The notes below the pieces were generated by a model. That model was not told the DNA's origin, did no database searches, and saw only the letters and a program-made list of their open reading frames with translations. This document shows, piece after piece, positions 1 to 6,629 of a stretch of DNA of 46,464 nucleotides; within the stretch, counting starts at the first letter, position 1; every line of letters begins with the position of its first letter. This DNA is from Rhodothermales bacterium (GTDB lineage: Bacteria > Bacteroidota > Rhodothermia > Rhodothermales > JABDKH01). The translations under genes were made by a program, and so were the position numbers. The DNA lies in the NCBI GenBank assembly GCA_013002165.1, contig JABDKO010000175.1, positions 1 through 46,464 of the forward strand. Direction: 5' to 3'.

Positions 1-632
1 TAGTAGTAGAGAGCCAGAATTGTCTGTTCGCGTTCGGGAAGCTCCTTGACAAGCGTACCGATGTACGAGTGAAGTGAGTTTCGATCCACGCGCTCAAACG
101 CTTTCAGAGTTTCCTCGTTCGGTATCGTCTCAATAACAGTCTGTTCGCCGTCGCTGTCTGTTGGTGCGTGAAGCGAGAGAGCGAAACGACACTGCGCATC
201 CCGAAGTAGGGTGTGGTAATCAATCAAAGTAATACCAAGGTATTCGGCTACGTTCTCGTCACTTGGCTCGGCTGAAAGTTTTTGCCTGAGCGTATCGATC
301 GCCTGTTGAGCTTCAGCCAGTCTGCGTCGTCTCTCTCGCGGCAGAGCATCTATCGATCGGAGGTAGTCAACGAGGGCACCGCGAATTCTTCCGTATGCAT
401 AGGAGACGAAGGGAGTGCCGCGGTCAGGATCATATCCGTTCAATGCTTGCAGGAGACCAAGAAGTCCCACGTTCTCCAGATCCTCTCGCGCGGCGAGCGG
501 GTGGTCCGGAATATTCAGGCGTCCCACTACGGAGCGAACAAGTGGTACTGCAGCGACAACAACAGCTTCACGATGTTTAGGTGTGACGTCGCGGGCGTAC
601 TGTACTGCAAGGCGTTGTAGATCTTGACCCAT
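1..632 (-). CDS. fliA: RNA polymerase sigma-28 factor FliA (C-terminus beyond the window)
   Basis: Translating the minus strand from the ATG at 632 gives 210 residues with no stop, running off the left edge. The N-terminal third carries the region 2 pattern of FliA/WhiG sigma factors: APLV-like VPLVRSVVGRL, EDLENVGLLGLLQAL, then FVSYAYGRIRGALVDYLRS. A region 3 segment (QQAIDTLRQKL, NVAEYLGIT) follows, and the region 4 start (VKELPEREQTILALYY) lies at the edge. FliA directs core RNA polymerase to late flagellar and motility promoters and is held in check by FlgM; a FlgM-like gene lies about 3 kb away at 3632-3970. No strong Shine-Dalgarno is visible before 632 and the frame stays open upstream, so the start could lie slightly earlier. 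The family call is confident; WhiG- or SigB-like relatives are the alternative. Confidence 0.88.
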   Translation of the reverse strand, partial: MGQDLQRLAVQYARDVTPKHREAVVVAAVPLVRSVVGRLNIPDHPLAAREDLENVGLLGLLQALNGYDPDRGTPFVSYAYGRIRGALVDYLRSIDALPRERRRRLAEAQQAIDTLRQKLSAEPSDENVAEYLGITLIDYHTLLRDAQCRFALSLHAPTDSDGEQTVIETIPNEETLKAFERVDRNSLHSYIGTLVKELPEREQTILALYY

Positions 633-685
633 TCGGAAACGTTGGTTTAGGATGTAGAAAGTAGTGAGTTGAAGAAGCCGAGAGA

Positions 686-955
686 TCAGGCAGCGATGGC
701 TTCTCCGGAATCGTTGCGGTTGCGCGATTCAGAGACACGTTCTTCTTGCGGTGCCGCTTCGGTAGGCACTTCGCGTTCGAATTCGTCACTTCGACCGACA
801 ACTGCTCCTACAGCGAGGTCTCCGATTACGAAGAGCAAGTAGGCAGCAATTCCGGCTGCGATCGAACGGGCTGCAGCTGTACCGATGGCGGCATTACCAA
901 GGACCATTGTTATAAAGGTCAGGGCGCTGATGACAAAGCTAAACTGGCTATACAT
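686..955 (-). CDS. Small two-TM membrane protein upstream of fliA
   Basis: An 89-residue protein on the same strand as fliA and 53 bp upstream of it, so probably co-transcribed. Residues about 5-28 and 32-55 are hydrophobic, alanine- and glycine-rich membrane spans joined by a short turn. The remaining 35 residues are a hydrophilic, Glu/Arg-rich tail that would face the cytoplasm. I do not recognise a family. Its place next to a flagellar sigma factor suggests a motility-related or simply co-transcribed small membrane protein, but nothing in the sequence shows a function. The hydrophobic pattern and tight spacing support it being real. Confidence 0.55.
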   Translation of the reverse strand: MYSQFSFVISALTFITMVLGNAAIGTAAARSIAAGIAAYLLFVIGDLAVGAVVGRSDEFEREVPTEAAPQEERVSESRNRNDSGEAIAA

Positions 956-1376
956 GGGTCTCTGTGTGATGCCGATTTGATTAACGTTTCCGGAAATATC
1001 AACTAGCGTGCCATCGAATTATCGAATTGAGACAGATGCCACCTGACCAGAAATCACAGCCGGCCCAGATGTCTGTACGACAGGCCGAACTGCACCAGAC
1101 TGGCTGTTCCTGGCTTTCAGAAGCACTTGGTAACGGTATCGACCGCCGGAATCTGAATGTGCAGGACAACCAAAAACTTCTGCTGATCTTCAAGTCCGGG
1201 GACTTAACTGCGACGAGATGGGCACGACGGGAAGGAAATTCCTACCATCGATGGTAAAATCGGCCTACTGAATCGACTCTTCAAAAGGTTGCGAATTGAC
1301 TCAAAAACCAACTACCACAATCGTGGGTACAGTATATTAAGTCAGTCTTTGACAATGCCTTACCAACCCGCCGTCC
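956..1376. other. 421-bp intergenic region with paired palindromes
   Basis: No convincing gene here. It separates the leftward fliA group from the rightward response regulator, so it should hold divergent promoters, but I see no clean -35/-10 pair. An 8-bp word ATCGAATT is tandemly duplicated at 1013-1028. Two perfect palindromes abut near the response regulator: AGGAAATTCCT at 1233-1243 and TACCATCGATGGTA at 1243-1256. A weak 76-residue open frame at 1027-1257 on the plus strand has no recognisable features. Confidence 0.5.
1243..1256. promoter_or_regulatory. 14-bp perfect palindrome, possible operator
   Basis: TACCATCGATGGTA equals its own reverse complement. It abuts a second palindrome (AGGAAATTCCT, 1233-1243) and ends 120 bp before the response-regulator start. 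The position fits an operator or upstream activator site; the binding protein is unknown. Confidence 0.35.
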
Positions 1377-2762
1377 ATGGAAGCAAAGCAACCCCGACTA
1401 CTCATCGTCGACGATGAGGAACAACTACGCAATCTGTTTACACGTCTTTTCACTCGACATAACATGGATGTCACGACGTGCTCGAACGGCGTCGCGGCTG
1501 CAAATATTCTCAGTGAGCAGCAATTTGATCTCGTAATTACCGACTTCATGATGCCGGACATGGATGGCCTGGAATTGCTATCTCACATTCGCCAGAACTA
1601 TCCTTCAATGAAGGTTGTGATGATTACGGCGCATGCGAACGTCCAGCACGCCGTCCGAACCATGCAGACCGGCGCCATCGATTACATCGCCAAACCGTTC
1701 GCTGTGGACGTTGTTGTCGAACGCGTTAACGGAGTGCTTGCAGCCCCGGCTATTGCGCAGCCTGAAGCTCCCGCAACCAGGAAAAAGAGACAGCGATCAA
1801 ATACCGCGACAAAGTACATCGGAGAACACCCAAGCATACTCAAGCTCCACGAGTTGATCCCGAAGCTGAGTTCGAATACTGCGCCGGTTTTCGTTCAGGG
1901 TGAGAGCGGGACAGGGAAGGAGGTACTTTCAAAACTGGTGCACGAATCGGGAGACAGGGCTTCGGGACCCTTCATCGCCGTGAACTGTGCGAATCTTCCA
2001 CGCGACCTGGTTGAAAGCCACCTGTTCGGTCATCGCAAAGGTGCATTTACCGGGGCCGTTGACGATATGACGGGAGCGTTCGAACGTGCCGACGGAGGAA
2101 CGCTGCTGCTCGATGAGATCACGGAGATCGATTTGCCGATTCAAGCTAAACTTCTCCGAGTACTGCAGGAGCGTGAATTTCTGAAGGTCGGCTCAAGTGA
2201 ATCTCAAAAAGCAGATGTGCGAGTCATTGCCACAAGCAACAGAAACGTTGACGATGCCATTGAGAGTGGTGTGTTTCGAGAGGATCTGTATCATCGTCTT
2301 GCCGTTTTCCCAATAACCGTCCCCGCACTTCGCGAGCGCATATCTGACGTTCCGGCCCTGGCGAATTACTTTGTTGAGAAGTATTGCAATCTCTACGGGT
2401 TCTCAAAGAAAAAAATCGATTCGGAGCTGATGAACAAGTTCTTGAGGAGCTCCTGGCCAGGCAACGTCCGTCAACTGGAAAACATGGTTCAGCGTGGCGT
2501 TTTACTGTCGGCTGACCGTGATATCATCCAGGTAGATGATGTCTACAACGACTTTTTTGTCGATTCGAAAGCCACAACCAACGCTTCGAGTGAGGTCCGC
2601 AAGCAGAAGATGGAGACGATTGAGGAGATGGAGCGTGAGATGATTCTGCAGGCGCTCGAAGAAACCAACAACAATCAGCAGTTGGCTGCGAGTCGATTGG
2701 GCATCAGCGCGCGGACAATTCGAAACAAGCTGAAGAAGTATCGAGAAGAAGGGCTTATGTAA
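1377..2762 (+). CDS. Sigma-54-dependent response regulator, FlrC/FleR/NtrC type
   Basis: A complete 461-residue three-domain activator. The receiver domain (about 6-120) has the acidic pair VDDEE, phospho-acceptor Asp56 in VITDFMMP and the conserved Lys106 in IAKPF. The AAA+ domain (about 145-385) has Walker A GESGTGKE at 175-182, the sigma-54 contact loop GAFTGA at 222-227 and Walker B GGTLLLDE at 240-247. The C-terminus carries a Fis-type helix-turn-helix (LAASRLGISARTIRNKLKKY). Such proteins hydrolyse ATP to open RpoN promoters after phosphorylation by a sensor kinase. The RTIRNKL recognition helix and nearness to fliA and flgM suggest the flagellar class (FlrC/FleR/FlgR), but no partner kinase gene is in the window. 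There is no obvious Shine-Dalgarno before the ATG. Confidence 0.9.
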   Translation: MEAKQPRLLIVDDEEQLRNLFTRLFTRHNMDVTTCSNGVAAANILSEQQFDLVITDFMMPDMDGLELLSHIRQNYPSMKVVMITAHANVQHAVRTMQTGAIDYIAKPFAVDVVVERVNGVLAAPAIAQPEAPATRKKRQRSNTATKYIGEHPSILKLHELIPKLSSNTAPVFVQGESGTGKEVLSKLVHESGDRASGPFIAVNCANLPRDLVESHLFGHRKGAFTGAVDDMTGAFERADGGTLLLDEITEIDLPIQAKLLRVLQEREFLKVGSSESQKADVRVIATSNRNVDDAIESGVFREDLYHRLAVFPITVPALRERISDVPALANYFVEKYCNLYGFSKKKIDSELMNKFLRSSWPGNVRQLENMVQRGVLLSADRDIIQVDDVYNDFFVDSKATTNASSEVRKQKMETIEEMEREMILQALEETNNNQQLAASRLGISARTIRNKLKKYREEGLM

Positions 2763-2909
2763 CTGACGGTGTCCTCATGCTACCTGAGGAGATATTTGTC
2801 GAACAGTCCTACTTTCGAGAGTGAAGTATTTCATTCTCCGCTGCTGCTGAAACCGGCACCCGGTATCTGGTGAAAATCAAAACCGCCACGAGTTCCTGAC
2901 GAAACCCAC

Positions 2910-3560
2910 ATGCGACGCACACGAGTCAAGGTCTGCTGCATCGCCACACCGGAAGAAGCCGCCACTGCAATCGCCGCTGGAGCCGATGCACTTGGCCTGG
3001 TTGGTGAGATGCCGTCAGGGCCGGGTACTATTGATGACGTGATGGCGCGCAAGATTGCCCGTCAGGTGCCGCCACCCATCGCCACGTTCTTACTGACTTC
3101 GCGCACCAGAGGGTCGGACATAGTGGACCACGTACAGGATATAGGCACCAGCACCGTTCAAATTGTCAACCACATCGACCCGGGCGAATACGCAGCCATC
3201 GTACCCGGCCTGCCGGGCACGCGTCTCGTTCAGGTAATCCATGTTGAGGACGATACCGCCATCGAACTTGTCGAAGCGTATGAGCCTCATGTGCATGCGT
3301 TTCTTCTGGACAGTGGCCGTCCTAAAGCTGCCAGGGCGGAACTCGGCGGTACGGGCCGTGCCCACGACTGGACAATTAGCCGTCGCATCGTCGAGCGCAG
3401 CGGCAAGCCGGTATTTCTTGCAGGTGGCCTGAATCATCGCAATGTTGGCGAGGCAATCCAAACTGTGCGTCCGTTCGGCGTCGATCTTTGTTCCGGGGTA
3501 CGCACAGACGGCAAACTGGACGTGATCAAGCTGCATGCGTTCATGCAGGGCGTTTTTTAG
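2910..3560 (+). CDS. trpF: Phosphoribosylanthranilate isomerase
   Basis: 216 residues, normal length for TrpF, a TIM-barrel enzyme that converts N-(5-phosphoribosyl)anthranilate to CdRP in tryptophan synthesis. Visible signatures: N-terminal strand VKVCCIAT with the catalytic cysteine, GADALGLVG, the catalytic aspartate in HAFLLDS, GGTGRAHDW and the phosphate-binding LAGGL and GVDLCSGVR segments near the C-terminus. The usual KICGIT motif is altered to KVCCIAT, replacing the conserved glycine with a second cysteine. The gene stands alone, with no other trp gene in the window, between a flagellar regulator and a FlgM-like gene. The start ATG has no strong ribosome binding site. Confidence 0.9.
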   Translation: MRRTRVKVCCIATPEEAATAIAAGADALGLVGEMPSGPGTIDDVMARKIARQVPPPIATFLLTSRTRGSDIVDHVQDIGTSTVQIVNHIDPGEYAAIVPGLPGTRLVQVIHVEDDTAIELVEAYEPHVHAFLLDSGRPKAARAELGGTGRAHDWTISRRIVERSGKPVFLAGGLNHRNVGEAIQTVRPFGVDLCSGVRTDGKLDVIKLHAFMQGVF

Positions 3561-3631
3561 AGGCTACCGTAGGATTTCCGGGCACATAGATATTGACGCA
3601 GACCCTGATTCTTTATCCTCGTTGCGGCACG

Positions 3632-3970
3632 CTAAGCTGGCGTGTCGAAAGGGTCAGTGCCGAGCAGATCGTCGAGGATGCGAGATATGACCGCGGACTG
3701 GTTGTTGTCGCTTTTGTAATAGCCTGACTCCATGCGTTTCCTAATTGTCTCCAGCCGTTCTTCATCGAGGTCAGGATTTGATTCCCTAAGCTCCTTCTTC
3801 ATCAGTTCCAGAGCATGAAGCTTAAGTTCATGTGTTCCAGTAGGCTGGGGGGTGGGAGACACGTCCTCTGACGGTTTCGGTTCGTCCGTCTCGCTTGCGG
3901 ACATCGTGGAATCGAGCGTTCGTTTTATAATTGCCTTCGCCTTCATCTTTTTAGCGTCATCTGGGGTCAT
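3632..3970 (-). CDS. FlgM-like anti-sigma-28 factor (putative)
   Basis: 112 residues from the ATG at 3970, which is preceded by a good ribosome binding site (AGGAAACAGTG). A longer in-frame start at 4072 would run through the terminator hairpin at 4021-4052 and is unlikely. The first 60 residues are polar and low-complexity, as expected for the disordered half of FlgM. The C-terminus (DEERLETIRKRMESGYYKSD followed by SAVISRILDDLLG) has the FlgM layout of an R-x-E-x-I-R-x-x-I-x-S-G-x-Y segment followed by a hydrophobic helix ending in L-L. FlgM binds FliA until the hook is complete and is then exported. FliA lies nearby, which supports the call, though short disordered proteins are hard to assign by eye. 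Confidence 0.6.
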   Translation of the reverse strand: MTPDDAKKMKAKAIIKRTLDSTMSASETDEPKPSEDVSPTPQPTGTHELKLHALELMKKELRESNPDLDEERLETIRKRMESGYYKSDNNQSAVISRILDDLLGTDPFDTPA

Positions 3971-4009
3971 CACTGTTTCCTGTGCATCGTTACGACGACC
4001 CGAATCTAC

Positions 4010-4052
4010 AAAAAAAGACGAAAGCCCTGTCGGCGGATGCCGACAGGGCTTT
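4010..4052 (-). terminator. Rho-independent terminator
   Basis: A perfect 14-bp stem (AAAGCCCTGTCGGC at 4021-4034 with its complement at 4039-4052) and a GGAT loop. Read on the minus strand the hairpin is followed four bases later by seven Ts (4010-4016). It lies just after the TPR gene stop and before the FlgM-like start, so it ends the TPR transcript and insulates the FlgM-like gene. Confidence 0.9.
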
Positions 4053-4081
4053 GGTTCACCAAACATGATCACCGTTCTGAT

Positions 4082-4915
4082 TTATGCAGCTAGATCGAGG
4101 GCACCTGGTTTGGTCAAAAGCCGCGCCTCTTCCAGAGCGCCTTCTCGTATGCAAAGAGCGACGAGCCTCCGTCGCAATAGCTGGCTGTTTGGTGAACTTT
4201 CGTATGCCGATCGATAGAGCGGCAATGCTTCTTTGAACCACCCGTTTTGGACGAGTGTTTGTAAAATTTCGTCTGCGCTGTCGACCGGTCGCTCTACAAT
4301 GAGCTCTGCAGCGACAGCAACAGCATCTTCCGGCCGGCCGCGATACAGCGACAGGCGGAACCAATCTTCCTGAATTTGAGGCGGCATCGTGGAAACTCCC
4401 TTGGGAAACGCAGTTTTCAGGTGCTTAGCAACATCATCCCAGTCGCCGAGGAGCCATGAAAAAGACGCCAGAGTCGTGTGCCGCATCTGTTTTGTCAATG
4501 GTTCATCCCAGATCGGAACGGGACCGGGGTCCAGTTCAGACAGATGCAAATATGCTGACTTGAATTGCTGCTTGGAAGACTGAATGTTCAACAAGACACG
4601 GTTTGCAGCCCACTGATTGGGGAAGTAATCCAGTGCTCGTCCGGCAAATCGACGGGCGCTGTCGATGGCGCCGATACTATATTCGGCACCGGCAAGAGCG
4701 ACCAGAAGAGCTGAGCGCTCCTCGTGATGCATCCGGTTGCGCGTACCCATCTGATTCAGAATCTGACGCTTTGCTCCCAATTCGTCTCCTGACCTGATCA
4801 TTCTGAAAATACCTGTCAGCGACTTGTACTTCAGCTTGTCATTTGAGAAGGAGAGAGTCGGCAGGCGGTATCCGGCGAGATAGGCCTGGTTAGAATGTGA
4901 TGTGATAGCACGCAT
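4082..4915 (-). CDS. TPR-like helical repeat protein, function unknown
   Basis: 277 residues from the ATG at 4915, which has an AGGA ribosome binding site four bases upstream. A TTG start at 4990 would add 25 residues and cannot be excluded, because a stop codon sits immediately before it. The protein is almost wholly alpha-helical with repeated pairs of the type ALLVALAGAEYSIGAIDSARRFAGRALDYFPNQ and WFKEALPLYRSAYESSPNSQLLRRRLVALC, typical of degenerate tetratricopeptide repeats. There is no signal peptide or membrane span, so it is probably cytoplasmic and mediates protein contacts. Its gene ends in a strong terminator; upstream lies a 20-bp tandem repeat (5151-5190). No specific function is proposed. 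Confidence 0.75.
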   Translation of the reverse strand: MRAITSHSNQAYLAGYRLPTLSFSNDKLKYKSLTGIFRMIRSGDELGAKRQILNQMGTRNRMHHEERSALLVALAGAEYSIGAIDSARRFAGRALDYFPNQWAANRVLLNIQSSKQQFKSAYLHLSELDPGPVPIWDEPLTKQMRHTTLASFSWLLGDWDDVAKHLKTAFPKGVSTMPPQIQEDWFRLSLYRGRPEDAVAVAAELIVERPVDSADEILQTLVQNGWFKEALPLYRSAYESSPNSQLLRRRLVALCIREGALEEARLLTKPGALDLAA

Positions 4916-5150
4916 CGTATCCTGAATTGATTGAAGTCTTTCCAAAGCTCGCACTTCGGTTTCAGGGCGACAATGCAATCGGTGGGCCAACTACGGGCAA
5001 ATCCCGCAGCTCCCTGTGTGGATTTTTGTGCAGGTTGTCTGCATGCAGCTGGAATCACCATTTGTGGCTCAGAATGAGACAAATACAACAGAAAGAGCGA
5101 GAATCATCGCTCTCGATAACCGCCCGGGCCGGGCGAGATCGGGAATGATT

Positions 5151-5190
5151 TTTCGGAAAATGATGCCAGTTATCCGAAAATGGTGCCATG
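5151..5190. repeat. 20-bp imperfect tandem repeat
   Basis: Units 5151-5170 and 5171-5190 match at 15 of 20 positions, sharing CGAAAATG-type and TGCCA cores. A third partial CCGAAAAT copy lies at 5225-5232, just past the terminator. The 20-bp period equals about two helical turns, as seen in tandem operators. It is upstream of the TPR gene on the minus strand. Confidence 0.5.
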
Positions 5191-5199
5191 GACAAACAA

Positions 5200-5224
5200 A
5201 AAAAGGGGCTAGAAGCCCCTTTTT
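5200..5224. terminator. Bidirectional terminator after rplU-rpmA
   Basis: A perfect 11-bp stem AAAAAGGGGCT / AGCCCCTTTTT around an AGA loop. The A and T flanks make it work in either direction; here it ends the leftward rplU-rpmA transcript 25 bp after the rpmA stop. Confidence 0.92.
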
Positions 5225-5249
5225 CCGAAAATCACTTAAAACCCGAGGC

Positions 5250-5510
5250 TTACGCCGAGGCTTCATCGATGTGAACGTACTGCCGATCCTGCCTGGTCCG
5301 CGTGAACCGGACATGTCCTGCCGACGTAGCGAATAGAGTGTCGTCGCCGCCCCGCTTGACGTTTGCACCGGGATGAAACTTGGTGCCTCGTTGTCTAACG
5401 ATGATACTGCCGGCAGTCACAAATTCGCCGCCAAACGCTTTAATACCAAGCATTTTGGGTTTAGAGTCACGACCATTCTTGGTCGAGCCCATTCCTTTCT
5501 TATGTGCCAT
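5250..5510 (-). CDS. rpmA: 50S ribosomal protein L27
   Basis: 86 residues, the normal L27 length, opening with the conserved [21 protein letters not shown] block and [16 protein letters not shown]27 reaches the peptidyl-transferase centre of the 50S subunit. The N-terminus begins directly with AHKKG, so there is no Firmicutes-type cleaved extension. It follows rplU by 26 bp in the usual rplU-rpmA order and is followed by a strong terminator, making a two-gene operon. Confidence 0.97.
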   Translation of the reverse strand: MAHKKGMGSTKNGRDSKPKMLGIKAFGGEFVTAGSIIVRQRGTKFHPGANVKRGGDDTLFATSAGHVRFTRTRQDRQYVHIDEASA

Positions 5511-5536
5511 ATTCTTAAGTGTTTAAATAGACGGTA

Positions 5537-5854
5537 TTAACGTCCGGCTTTGATACTCTGGACTTCGATCTGGGTAAACGGCTGTCGGTGGCCGTTCTTT
5601 ACGCGGTAGCCTTTCCGGCGTTTCTTTTTAAAGACGATCACTTTGTCGCCCTTGACATGATCCAGGACCTGTGCGGTGACTGAAGCGCCCTTGACAACAG
5701 GTTTTCCAACCTTGACCTTATCATCATTACCGATCAGCAGGACCTTGTCGAACTTGATCTTCTTATCAATCTCCGTCTGCTGACGGGGGATATACAGGCG
5801 GTCGTTCTCACGAACCTTATACTGCTTTCCTGCAATATCAACGATTGCGTACAT
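5537..5854 (-). CDS. rplU: 50S ribosomal protein L21
   Basis: 105 residues with the full L21 signature: N-terminal MYAIVDIAGKQYKV, central KVLLIG and GKPVVKGA, and the basic KKRRKGYRVKNGHRQPFTQIEV block near the C-terminus that binds 23S rRNA. The start ATG at 5854 has an excellent ribosome binding site (GAGGAAAGAT) just upstream. It is first in the rplU-rpmA operon, with a recognisable sigma-70 promoter at 5924-5952 that it shares back to back with the rightward FAH-family gene. Confidence 0.97.
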   Translation of the reverse strand: MYAIVDIAGKQYKVRENDRLYIPRQQTEIDKKIKFDKVLLIGNDDKVKVGKPVVKGASVTAQVLDHVKGDKVIVFKKKRRKGYRVKNGHRQPFTQIEVQSIKAGR

Positions 5855-5923
5855 ATCTTTCCTCTTCTTGCAAGCGACGGGGTGGTTACCGCGCGAGAGT
5901 TTTCATTTTTTATACAGCCCAAT

Positions 5924-5952
5924 AATATAAGGCTGAAACGACGTTGTTACAA
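5924..5952 (-). promoter_or_regulatory. Sigma-70-like promoter for rplU-rpmA
   Basis: On the minus strand TTGTAA (5947-5952), a 17-bp spacer, then TATATT (5924-5929). This gives a leader of about 60 bases before rplU. A second possible -10 (TATAAA) lies just downstream, so the exact start point is uncertain. Confidence 0.55.
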
Positions 5953-5957
5953 TAACT

Positions 5958-6629
5958 ATGAAATTGGAGATTCCGGGAATATCCGGGCCGGTCACCCCGG
6001 GAAAGGTGCTTTGTATAGGTCGTAACTACGCTGCCCATGCGGCAGAGATGGAGAGCGCCGTTCCGGAAGAGCCGATGATTTTCCTGAAGCCGTCAAGTGC
6101 ATTAACCGGCTCGGGGTCTGTCGTAGCGATCCCGTCGCGCTCACGTGACGTGCATCATGAGGTGGAACTCGTTTGCTGCATTGGCAAAAATGGCAAGAAT
6201 ATCAGTCGAGAGGCCGCGCTCGATCATGTTGTAGCCTACGCCGTGGGTCTCGATTTAACCGCCCGCGACATTCAAGGTGAGGCAAAACGCAAGGGACATC
6301 CATGGTCCGTCTCGAAAGGATTTGACACGTTTGCGCCGATCGGAGGATTCAAAGAGTCTGCCCTTGTTGGCGATCCATCGGATATCAACATAAAATTGTA
6401 TGTCAATGATGAGCTTCGGCAGTACGGGAATACCGGGTCGATGATTTTCGACATTCCCACGCTGGTCTCATTTTGCTCCGAGATTTTTACGCTGGAGCCA
6501 GGGGATCTGATTTATACAGGCACGCCAGAAGGCGTCGGTCCAATTAGAGTTGGAGATACGCTGCGAGCCACCGCAGACGAACTGCCCGAACTCGTTGTCA
6601 CAGTCTCAGGTCAAGATCGAGACGAGTAG
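5958..6629 (+). CDS. Fumarylacetoacetate hydrolase-family protein (acylpyruvase-like)
   Basis: 223 residues, the short single-domain FAH form (YcgM/FAHD1 type). Key features: KVLCIGRNYAAHAAEM at the N-terminus, the metal-binding glutamates in VHHEVELVCCIGK, Asp in GLDLTARDIQ, the lysine in SVSKGFDTFAPIG and the C-terminal YTGTPEGVGP loop. Family members cleave C-C bonds of acylpyruvates such as fumarylpyruvate or decarboxylate oxaloacetate in a Mg2+-dependent way; the exact substrate cannot be read from sequence. The gene is divergent from rplU. Its last 32 bp overlap the end of lysA, which comes from the opposite strand. Confidence 0.85.
   Translation: MKLEIPGISGPVTPGKVLCIGRNYAAHAAEMESAVPEEPMIFLKPSSALTGSGSVVAIPSRSRDVHHEVELVCCIGKNGKNISREAALDHVVAYAVGLDLTARDIQGEAKRKGHPWSVSKGFDTFAPIGGFKESALVGDPSDINIKLYVNDELRQYGNTGSMIFDIPTLVSFCSEIFTLEPGDLIYTGTPEGVGPIRVGDTLRATADELPELVVTVSGQDRDE

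Larger units (their letters stand above)
4916..5249. other. Intergenic region with tandem repeat and terminator
   Basis: 334 bp between the TPR gene and rpmA, both on the minus strand. It holds the rpmA terminator (5200-5224), a 20-bp imperfect tandem repeat (5151-5190) and a GC-rich hairpin CGCCCG-GGC-CGGGCG at 5121-5135 that has no T-run. The promoter of the TPR gene must lie here but no clear -35/-10 was found. Confidence 0.5.

Noticed and set aside
1027..1257. 76-residue plus-strand open frame in the fliA/response-regulator gap
   Set aside because: No recognisable motif, no ribosome binding site, and a palindrome (1243-1256) runs through its end. Left as intergenic.
2773..2789. Small inverted repeat CCTCA/TGAGG after the response regulator
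   Set aside because: Only five base pairs and no T-run; too weak to call a terminator.
3971..4072. Longer N-terminus for the FlgM-like protein
   Set aside because: It would be translated from inside a strong terminator hairpin, and a good ribosome binding site precedes the ATG at 3970.
5121..5135. GC-rich hairpin CGCCCG-GGC-CGGGCG
   Set aside because: No T-run on either strand and not near a gene end; cannot be called a terminator.
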